This document shows positions 1 through 5,379 of a DNA stretch of 5,379 nt, one piece after another (positions within the stretch are counted from its first letter, which is position 1; every line of letters begins with the position of its first letter). The stretch is taken from NCBI GenBank assembly GCA_937907485.1, contig CALESR010000220.1:1-5379 (forward strand), written 5' to 3'. A program made the translations under genes and the position numbers. This DNA is from an uncultured Paracoccaceae bacterium (lineage in GTDB: Bacteria; Pseudomonadota; Alphaproteobacteria; Rhodobacterales; Rhodobacteraceae). Under the pieces are notes generated by a model. That model made no database searches. It saw only the letters and a list, made by a program, of their open reading frames with translations, and was not told the DNA's origin.

Positions 1-818
<818 letters not shown>

Positions 819-899
819 GTCGGCCTCCCTTTGGGCGCCAGCCTACCCCGTGACATGGCCCGCGCAAGATGCAAACCTGCGGGCAAACAGGGGGCCATC
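819..899. promoter_or_regulatory. Divergent intergenic region between glpK and the ureohydrolase gene
   Basis: These 81 bp separate two divergent start codons, so both ribosome binding sites and probably both promoters lie here or reach into the flanking genes. The glpK side holds AGGGAGG (minus strand, 824-830) and the ureohydrolase side AGGGGG (889-894), each 5 nt from its ATG. Between them lies an inverted repeat, GCCCGC (858-863) and GCGGGC (879-884), with a 15-nt spacer. Overlapping its right arm is a direct repeat, GCAAAC at 871-876 and 883-888. I saw no convincing -35/-10 pair on either strand, although TTGCGC reads on the minus strand near 862-867. The repeats could be an operator, but in such GC-rich DNA a 6-bp inverted repeat can arise by chance. 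Confidence 0.45.
889..894 (+). promoter_or_regulatory. Ribosome binding site fixing the ureohydrolase start
   Basis: AGGGGG lies 5 nt before the ATG at 900. The same frame stays open about 600 nt further upstream, back to an ATG at 303, but that stretch is antisense to the well-supported glpK. This site, together with family homology beginning a few residues inside the protein (PRFAGIPTFMRLP at residues 13-25), sets the start at 900. Confidence 0.6.
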
Positions 900-1853
900 A
901 TGAGTGATTTCGAACCCGTCTCGGGATTTGTGCTGCCGCGCTTTGCCGGCATTCCCACCTTCATGCGCTTGCCGCATGTGCCGCTGGACGACCCGAGGAT
1001 CGCGCAGGTGCAGGTCGGTCTGATCGGCGCGCCCTGGGATGGCGGCACCACCAACCGGCCCGGCCCGCGGCATGGCCCGCGCCAGTTGCGCGATGCGTCC
1101 ACGATGATTCGCGCCCAGCATGGCATCACCGGGGTGCGGCCGTTTCAGGCGCTGCGCTGCGCCGATCTGGGCGATGTGGCGCCGAACCCGGCGGATGTGC
1201 AGGATTCCTTGCGCCGGATGACCGAGTTCTACGCCCGCGTCCGCGCCGCCGGGGTGTTGCCGCTGACTGCCGGGGGCGACCATCTGTGCACCCTGCCGAT
1301 CCTGCGGGCGCTGGCGCATGACCGGCCGCTGGGCATGATCCATTTCGACAGCCACACCGACCTGTTCCATTCCTACTTCAACGGCCAGATGTATACCCAC
1401 GGCACGCCGTTCCGCCGCGCCGTCGAGGAGGGGTTGCTGGACCCGTACCGCGTCTGCATGATCGGCATTCGTGGCACCGCCTATGACAGCGAGGACCGTG
1501 ATTTCGCCCGCGCCGTGGGTATCCGGGTGATTCCCATCGAGGAATTCCACCGCCGCAGCGTGGACGACGTGATGGCCGAGGCGCGCGGCATCGCGGGCGA
1601 TGGCGAGACCTATGTCAGCTATGACATCGACTTCGTCGATCCCGCCTTTGCCCCCGGCACCGGAACCCCTGAGGTGGGTGGGCCGAACTCATGGCAGGCG
1701 CTGGAATGTGCGCGGCTGCTGGCCGGGGTGCGCATCGTCGGCGCGGACCTCGTCGAGGTCTCGCCGCCCTTTGACCCTTCGGGCGGCACGGCGTATCTGG
1801 GTGCCTCCTTGATGTTCGAGATGCTCTGCGCCATCGTCGCCCGGTATCCTTGA
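900..1853 (+). CDS. Agmatinase-family ureohydrolase, resembling guanidinopropionase/guanidinobutyrase (SpeB/GpuA/GbuA group)
   Basis: This 317-residue protein is a binuclear manganese ureohydrolase that splits a guanidino compound into urea and an amine or amino acid. Seen: GGDH (residues 125-128), FDSHTD (149-154) and SYDIDFVDPAFAPGTGTPEVGG (240-261, core DID at 242-244), giving the expected metal ligands His128, Asp150, His152, Asp154, Asp242 and Asp244, plus His167 and Glu286 at the usual substrate or catalytic positions. Length suits agmatinases (about 300-320). Beyond the metal site, PRFAGIPTFMRLP (13-25), APWDGGTTNRPG (44-55), YTHGTPFRRAVEEGLLDP (165-182) and LVEVSPPFD (284-292) resemble, from memory, Pseudomonas aeruginosa GpuA and GbuA more than E. 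coli SpeB, and Tyr159 sits where I recall the GpuA specificity tyrosine. 3-Guanidinopropanoate or 4-guanidinobutanoate are therefore likelier substrates than agmatine, but this is inference. Automated annotation would probably read 'agmatinase'. The first metal-ligand motif carries Ser151 where Ala is usual. The SDR gene follows after 9 nt, implying one transcript. Confidence 0.92.
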   Translation: MSDFEPVSGFVLPRFAGIPTFMRLPHVPLDDPRIAQVQVGLIGAPWDGGTTNRPGPRHGPRQLRDASTMIRAQHGITGVRPFQALRCADLGDVAPNPADVQDSLRRMTEFYARVRAAGVLPLTAGGDHLCTLPILRALAHDRPLGMIHFDSHTDLFHSYFNGQMYTHGTPFRRAVEEGLLDPYRVCMIGIRGTAYDSEDRDFARAVGIRVIPIEEFHRRSVDDVMAEARGIAGDGETYVSYDIDFVDPAFAPGTGTPEVGGPNSWQALECARLLAGVRIVGADLVEVSPPFDPSGGTAYLGASLMFEMLCAIVARYP

Positions 1854-1862
1854 GGAGAGATC

Positions 1863-2612
1863 ATGACCCAAGTCGCCCTGATTACCGGCGCCGCGCGCGG
1901 CATCGGATTGGCCACCACCAAGCTGTTTCTGGACCTGGGCTGGCAGGTTGCGATGATCGACCGCGACGCCCCCGCGCTGGCCGCCGCCGCCGAGGGGCTG
2001 GCGGGTGCGACGCCCTTTCTGTGCGACGTCTCGCAAGAGGATCAGGTCGCGGCCATGGTGACGGCTGTTCTGGGGGCGCTTGGCCGCATCGACGCGGTGG
2101 TCAACAACGCCGGGGTGGCGGATTTCGGCGTGATCGAAGAGACCAGTTTCGCCCGCTGGCGCCGGGTGATGGAGACCAACCTCGACGGGGTGTTTCTGGT
2201 TTCCCAGGCCTGCATCCCGGCGCTGCGCGCGACCAAGGGTGCGCTGGTCAACATCGCCTCGATTTCCGGCCTGCGCGCCTCGACCCTGCGGGTGGCCTAT
2301 GGCACGTCAAAGGCAGCAGTGATCCAGTTGACCAAACAGCAGGCGGCAGAACTGGGCGAATACGGCATCCGGGCCAATTGCGTCTGCCCCGGCCCGGTGC
2401 GCACCAAACTGGCGATGGCGGTGCATACGCAGGACATCATCGACGCCTATCACGACGCCATCCCGTTGAACCGCTATGGCCACGAGCGCGAGATTGCGGA
2501 AGTGATCGTGTTCCTGTGCTCGGACAAGGCGAGCTATGTCACCGGGCAGGTGGTGGCAGCCGATGGTGGATTCGAGAGCACGGGCGTCGGCCTGCCCTCG
2601 TTGCGGCGCTAG
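1863..2612 (+). CDS. Classical short-chain dehydrogenase/reductase (SDR), NAD-type, substrate unknown
   Basis: This 249-residue cytoplasmic oxidoreductase has a single Rossmann domain, the normal length for classical SDRs. Seen: the nucleotide-binding TGAARGIG (residues 8-15); Asp33 at the end of the second strand, which in this family favours NAD(H) over NADP(H); a DV pair (55-56) contacting the adenine; NNAG (81-84); structural Asn106; the catalytic tetrad completed by Ser133, Tyr146 and Lys150 (YxxxK); and PGPVRT (176-181) after the active site. The C-terminal half has the usual VTGQ and ADGG elements (227-236). The start follows GAGGAG (1852-1857) with a 5-nt gap, and this site overlaps the stop of the upstream ureohydrolase gene, so the two are probably cotranscribed. 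Substrate cannot be read from the sequence: 3-oxoacyl-ACP reductase, sugar dehydrogenase and hydroxyacid dehydrogenase relatives all share these motifs. The operon suggests an alcohol or keto intermediate of guanidino-compound breakdown, which is only a guess. Confidence 0.93.
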   Translation: MTQVALITGAARGIGLATTKLFLDLGWQVAMIDRDAPALAAAAEGLAGATPFLCDVSQEDQVAAMVTAVLGALGRIDAVVNNAGVADFGVIEETSFARWRRVMETNLDGVFLVSQACIPALRATKGALVNIASISGLRASTLRVAYGTSKAAVIQLTKQQAAELGEYGIRANCVCPGPVRTKLAMAVHTQDIIDAYHDAIPLNRYGHEREIAEVIVFLCSDKASYVTGQVVAADGGFESTGVGLPSLRR

Positions 2613-2621
2613 GGGGGGGAG

Positions 2622-2650
2622 GGCGCTCCTGACGCGTTTCAGGAGGCGCC
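2622..2650. terminator. Hairpin between convergent genes, probable shared terminator without U-tract
   Basis: The left arm (2622-2632) and right arm (2639-2650) pair as 5 bp (GGCGC with GCGCC), one bulged G on the right, then 6 bp (TCCTGA with TCAGGA), closing a 6-nt loop CGCGTT. The hairpin starts 9 nt after the SDR stop. On the other strand it contains the last codons and the TGA of moeB. Because the stem is symmetric it can form in transcripts from either side. Neither side has the run of T expected of an intrinsic terminator: the plus-strand 3' flank is GCCGC-rich, and the moeB-side flank is a C-run on the minus strand (eight G at 2612-2619 on plus). It could act as a weak terminator or as a 3'-end stabiliser after Rho-dependent termination. 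Confidence 0.55.
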
Positions 2651-3685
2651 GCCGCAGACCGGGCAACCGGCGCGTGCCCGGGTGGTGATGCGGCGGGTTT
2701 CGCCCCAGAGCCCGTCATAGATCAGCATCGCGCCGCGCAGGCCCTCGCCCGCGCCGGTCAGATGCTTGACCGCTTCCAGGGCCATCATCGAGCCCATCAC
2801 GCCGGGCAGTGGCGCGATCACCCCGGCCTCGGCGCAACTGGGCACCAGTCCGGGCGCCGGGCGTTCGGGGAACAGGCATTCATAACAAGGCCCGCCGCGC
2901 GCCGGATCATAGAGGGCGATCTGCCCCTCCCATTGGGTGATGGCGGCGGCGATCAACGGTTTGCCCAGCCGCGCCGCGGTGCGGTTGGCCAGATAGCGGG
3001 TGTCGAAATTGTCCGAGCCGTCGAGGATCAGGTCGAACTCGGCAAACAGCGTTTCGGCCTCGGCCTCGATCAGGCGGCGGTGATAGGGGCGGGTCTGGAC
3101 AAAGGGGTTCAACGCCTGCATCTGCGCCTGCGCCGAAAAGACCTTTGGCATGCCGATGCGGGCGTCGGTGTGGATGATCTGGCGTTGCAGGTTCGAGCCT
3201 TCGACCGAATCATCGTCGATCACCCCGATTGTGCCGACACCGGCGGCGGCAAGATAGAGCAGCGCAGGCGAGCCCAGCCCCCCGGCGCCGATCACCAGCA
3301 CACGCGCCTGCTTGAGCTGGCGCTGGCCGGGACCGCCCACTTCACGCAGCATCAGGTGGCGGGCATACCGATTGAGTTCGGCCTCGGAAAACAGCGGGGC
3401 AGGGGCCTGCGCCACCAGCGGCGCGGCGGGGGTGGCGCGCGCGCGCAGCCGGGTCAACGCCAGCCGATAGCCCCAGATCGCCAGTGCCACCATCGCCAGC
3501 ACCAGCAGCGGGCGCGGATCGCCACCCGCCAACTGGCTGAACGGGCTGCGCGGCGACAGAACCAGCGTGGCCAGCAACGCCGCCAGCCAAAGCAGCGCCA
3601 ATGCCGCCAGCCGCAGCCTGAGCGGCACGTCCAGCACCCAGCCCAGCGTGAAGACCACCAGCGCGAGGAACAGCAGCGTGCCCAT
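2639..3685 (-). CDS. moeB: MoeB/ThiF/HesA-family E1-like adenylyltransferase with N-terminal membrane extension
   Basis: The enzyme adenylates the C-terminal glycine of a ubiquitin-like sulfur carrier (MoaD for molybdopterin; ThiS for thiamine is the alternative). The 348 residues comprise three hydrophobic segments (about 2-19, 26-43, 58-76), an Arg-rich stretch (74-83), an Ala/Pro linker (84-98), then a complete MoeB domain of usual length (about 250). Seen: NRYARH (105-110), the ATP-binding loop GAGGLGSP (133-140), DDDSVEGSNLQRQ (157-169), GMPK (178-181), LDGSDNFDTR (221-230), and two CxxC zinc pairs, Cys267/270 and Cys341/344. Cys284 in SCAEAGV matches the non-zinc cysteine of MoeB. There is no C-terminal rhodanese domain. 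The positive-inside rule places the N-terminus outside and the catalytic domain in the cytoplasm. ATG follows the dut TGA directly, in the same frame, with no clear Shine-Dalgarno, so translation probably depends on coupling. MoeB is preferred to ThiF on overall motif pattern, not proven. Confidence 0.9.
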   Translation of the reverse strand: MGTLLFLALVVFTLGWVLDVPLRLRLAALALLWLAALLATLVLSPRSPFSQLAGGDPRPLLVLAMVALAIWGYRLALTRLRARATPAAPLVAQAPAPLFSEAELNRYARHLMLREVGGPGQRQLKQARVLVIGAGGLGSPALLYLAAAGVGTIGVIDDDSVEGSNLQRQIIHTDARIGMPKVFSAQAQMQALNPFVQTRPYHRRLIEAEAETLFAEFDLILDGSDNFDTRYLANRTAARLGKPLIAAAITQWEGQIALYDPARGGPCYECLFPERPAPGLVPSCAEAGVIAPLPGVMGSMMALEAVKHLTGAGEGLRGAMLIYDGLWGETRRITTRARAGCPVCGGAS

Positions 3686-4153
3686 TCAATCGCGACCCGT
3701 CGACCCGAAACCACCCACGCCGCGCATGGTCTCGCCCAGCGTCTCGACCTCGACAAAGTGGCCCTGCACCACTGGCGCCACCACCATCTGCGCGATGCGC
3801 TCGCCGTGGTGCAGGGTATAGGGCTGGTCCGACAGGTTGACCATCGGCACGCCCACCGGCCCGCGGTAATCGCTGTCGATGGTGCCGGGAGTATTGGGCA
3901 GGGTCAGCCCGTGTTTCAGTGCCAGCCCCGAGCGTGGCCGGACCTGCACCTCATAGCCCGGCGGGATTTCCATCCTGAGGCCGGTGGGAACCAGCAGGCG
4001 CTGGCCGGGGGCAAGGGTGAGGCCGCTCTCGCGGTCGGCTGCGGCGAGATTGGCGCGCAGGTCTGCCCCGGCGGCGCCCGGCGTGGCATAGGCGGGCAGC
4101 GCGATGGTGGGGTCGGCGCCGGGCTCGCGCAGGATCTTGATGCGCAGGCTCAT
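3686..4153 (-). CDS. dut: dUTP diphosphatase (dUTPase)
   Basis: The enzyme hydrolyses dUTP to dUMP and diphosphate, keeping uracil out of DNA and supplying dUMP for thymidylate synthesis. It is normally a cytoplasmic homotrimer whose active sites are shared between subunits. All five conserved motifs are present in order in 155 residues, the usual length: motif 1 AGADLRA (28-34), motif 2 RPRSGLA (72-78), motif 3 GTIDSDYRGPVGV (90-102) with catalytic Asp93, motif 4 ERIAQMVVAP (118-127), and the flexible C-terminal motif 5 RGVGGFGSTG (144-153) that closes over the substrate. The ATG overlaps the coaBC TGA as ATGA, preceded by AAGGA (4160-4164) with a 6-nt gap inside coaBC, so the genes are translationally coupled. 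The gene order coaBC-dut is widespread in proteobacteria. Its own TGA is followed at once by the moeB ATG in the same frame. No anomalies in the protein itself. Confidence 0.97.
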   Translation of the reverse strand: MSLRIKILREPGADPTIALPAYATPGAAGADLRANLAAADRESGLTLAPGQRLLVPTGLRMEIPPGYEVQVRPRSGLALKHGLTLPNTPGTIDSDYRGPVGVPMVNLSDQPYTLHHGERIAQMVVAPVVQGHFVEVETLGETMRGVGGFGSTGRD

Positions 4154-5343
4154 GCGATATCCTTGGCAATGCGGGCGGCGAGTCGGCGCGCGACCTCGGT
4201 CTTTGGCAGGCGCGGCCAGTCCTCGACCCCCTCGGCGGTAATCAGATGCACGGCGTTCTCGGTGCCGCCCATGATGCCGGTGGCGGGTGAAACATCGTTG
4301 GCGACGATCCAGTCACAGCCCTTGCGCACGCGCTTGGCCTGCGCATGGGCGACGACGGTCTCAGTCTCGGCTGCAAAGCCGACGACCAGCGGCGGGCGCA
4401 GCGCATGGCGGCTGATCGTGGCGAGGATGTCGGGGTTCTCGGCAAAGCTGAGGGTCGGCAGCGGCTGGCCGGCCTGCTTTTTCATCTTCTGCCCGGCGGC
4501 ATTGGCGACCCGCCAGTCGGCAACGGCAGCGGCAAAGACTGCGGCATCGGCGGGCAGGGCGGATACGACGGCCGCCAGCATCTGCGCGGCGGTTTCGATC
4601 CGGACGACCTGCACGCCCTGAGGTGGCGGCACGCTGGCGGGGCCGGTGACAAAGGTGATGCGCGCGCCCAGATCGCGCAATGCCTCGGCCAGTGCGGTGC
4701 CCTGCGCGCCGGACGAGCGGTTGGCAATATAGCGCACCGGGTCGATGGGTTCATGCGTCGGCCCCGAGGTAATCAGGATATGCTTGCCGCTGAGCGGACC
4801 GTCTGCAAGTGCGACCTCGATGGCACCCAGTATCGCGCGGGGGTCTGCCATGCGTCCTGGTCCGGTTTCCCCACAGGCCATGTCGCCGACATCGGGGCCG
4901 ATGCTGCGGATGCCATCGGCGGTCAGCGTCGCCAGATTGCGCTGCGTCGCCGGGTGCTGCCACATCCGCACATTCATCGCAGGCGCAATCAGCACCGGCT
5001 TGTCGGTGGCCATAAGGAGGGTCGAGGCAAGGTCATTGGCATGCCCGCCCGCCATTTTTGCCATCAGGTCAGCGGTGCAGGGGGCTACGACGACCAGATC
5101 GGCGGCGCGCGAGAGCTGGATATGGCCCATCTGCGCCTCGGTCGTCAGGTCGAAGAGATCCTGATGCAGGGGCTCACCCGCCAGCGCCGCGACGGAGAGC
5201 GGCGTGACGAATTCGGCACCGGCGCGGGTCAACACCGGGCTGACGCTGGCGCCCGCGCCGCGCAGCAGGCGGATCAGTTCGAGCGACTTGTAGGCCGCGA
5301 TACCGCCACCGAGGATCAGAAGGATGCGCTTGCCTGCCAGCAT
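4150..5343 (-). CDS. coaBC: Bifunctional phosphopantothenoylcysteine decarboxylase / phosphopantothenate-cysteine ligase
   Basis: The enzyme performs two successive steps of coenzyme A synthesis: CTP-dependent joining of cysteine to 4'-phosphopantothenate (CoaB), then FMN-dependent decarboxylation to 4'-phosphopantetheine (CoaC). At 397 residues it has the length of the usual fusion. CoaC half, about 1-180: the flavoprotein start GGGIAAYKS (12-20), catalytic His74 in GHIQLSRAAD, PAMN (121-124), and Cys157 in MACGETGPGRM (156-166), the residue that reduces the aminoenethiol intermediate. CoaB half, about 186-397: ITSGPTHEPIDPVRYIANRSSG (191-212, with Asn208), AAAVADWR (271-278), the lysine-rich KMKK (286-289), and VGFAAET (321-327). 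ATG at 5341-5343 has GGAGG (5349-5353) 5 nt upstream, and no alternative in-frame start lies between it and the window edge. It is the first of the three coupled minus-strand genes visible here; a further upstream gene may belong to the same transcript. Confidence 0.97.
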   Translation of the reverse strand: MLAGKRILLILGGGIAAYKSLELIRLLRGAGASVSPVLTRAGAEFVTPLSVAALAGEPLHQDLFDLTTEAQMGHIQLSRAADLVVVAPCTADLMAKMAGGHANDLASTLLMATDKPVLIAPAMNVRMWQHPATQRNLATLTADGIRSIGPDVGDMACGETGPGRMADPRAILGAIEVALADGPLSGKHILITSGPTHEPIDPVRYIANRSSGAQGTALAEALRDLGARITFVTGPASVPPPQGVQVVRIETAAQMLAAVVSALPADAAVFAAAVADWRVANAAGQKMKKQAGQPLPTLSFAENPDILATISRHALRPPLVVGFAAETETVVAHAQAKRVRKGCDWIVANDVSPATGIMGGTENAVHLITAEGVEDWPRLPKTEVARRLAARIAKDIA

Positions 5344-5379
5344 GGGGGCCTCCGAAGGTTGTGCTCTGGTGTAGGGGCG
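5344..5379 (-). other. Short stretch upstream of coaBC, cut by window edge
   Basis: These 36 nt contain the coaBC ribosome binding site (GGAGG at 5349-5353). I see no stop codon in any of the three minus-strand frames, so it cannot be decided whether this is an intergenic leader or the end of an upstream gene overlapping coaBC. In Rhodobacteraceae I recall ubiB lying just upstream of coaBC; this is an expectation from known gene order, not something visible here. No promoter motif is recognisable. Confidence 0.4.

Noticed and set aside
858..884. The intergenic inverted repeat as an intrinsic terminator or small RNA
   Set aside because: The stem is only 6 bp with a 15-nt loop, there is no T-run, and it lies between divergent starts where a terminator is not expected.
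843..1550. A 235-codon minus-strand open frame opposite the ureohydrolase
   Set aside because: The composition is biased and domain-free, it has no convincing start signals, and it is fully covered by a confident gene on the other strand.
1850..2632. A 260-codon plus-strand open frame overlapping the SDR in another frame
   Set aside because: The translation is dominated by Gly and Arg with no motif, whereas the frame starting at 1863 encodes a complete SDR.
2762..4621. A 619-codon open frame on the plus strand across moeB, dut and coaBC
   Set aside because: It runs antisense to three genes with complete family motifs. Its translation is Gln/His/Arg/Ala-rich low-complexity sequence, as expected from the reverse complement of GC-rich coding DNA.
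900..5343. A beta-alanine link: ureohydrolase product feeding pantothenate and then CoaBC
   Set aside because: Attractive if the substrate is 3-guanidinopropanoate, but the genes are convergent, separated by a probable terminator, and coaBC-dut proximity is a general housekeeping arrangement, so adjacency is probably coincidental.

Overview
The window is GC-rich, densely packed bacterial chromosome. The strong G/C bias at third codon positions, the gene order coaBC-dut-moeB and the family signatures suggest an alphaproteobacterium, most likely of the Rhodobacteraceae (Paracoccus/Rhodobacter type). This lineage call is inferred from gene order and composition; no marker RNA is present. I see no tRNA, rRNA, CRISPR array, insertion sequence or phage gene.

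Layout from left to right: (1) 1-818, minus strand, the N-terminal 272 codons of glycerol kinase GlpK, cut by the left window edge. (2) 819-899, an 81-bp divergent intergenic region that must carry the 5' signals of both flanking genes and contains a small inverted repeat and a direct repeat. (3) 900-1853 and 1863-2612, plus strand, a two-gene unit: an arginase/agmatinase-family ureohydrolase that resembles guanidinopropionase/guanidinobutyrase more than biosynthetic agmatinase, followed 9 nt later by a classical short-chain dehydrogenase/reductase. (4) About 2622-2650, a strong hairpin between the convergent gene ends, probably a shared terminator, without a U-tract. (5) 2639-5343, minus strand, a tightly coupled run transcribed coaBC -> dut -> moeB: CoaBC (4'-phosphopantothenoylcysteine synthesis), dUTPase, and a MoeB/ThiF-type E1-like adenylyltransferase with an N-terminal three-helix membrane extension.

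Functionally the left half looks catabolic (glycerol entry; hydrolysis of a guanidino compound to an amine or amino acid plus urea; an NAD-type oxidoreductase of unknown substrate). The right half is housekeeping (CoA biosynthesis, nucleotide-pool sanitation, sulfur transfer for molybdopterin or thiamine). The two halves converge and are probably transcribed independently. coaBC/dut overlap by ATGA. dut/moeB abut with no spacer and lie in the same reading frame, separated only by one TGA.

I found no clearly undescribed multi-gene system. The points most worth a second look are the substrate of the ureohydrolase and its SDR partner, the membrane-anchored MoeB, the in-frame dut-TGA-ATG-moeB junction, and the apparently missing fructose-1,6-bisphosphate loop in GlpK.
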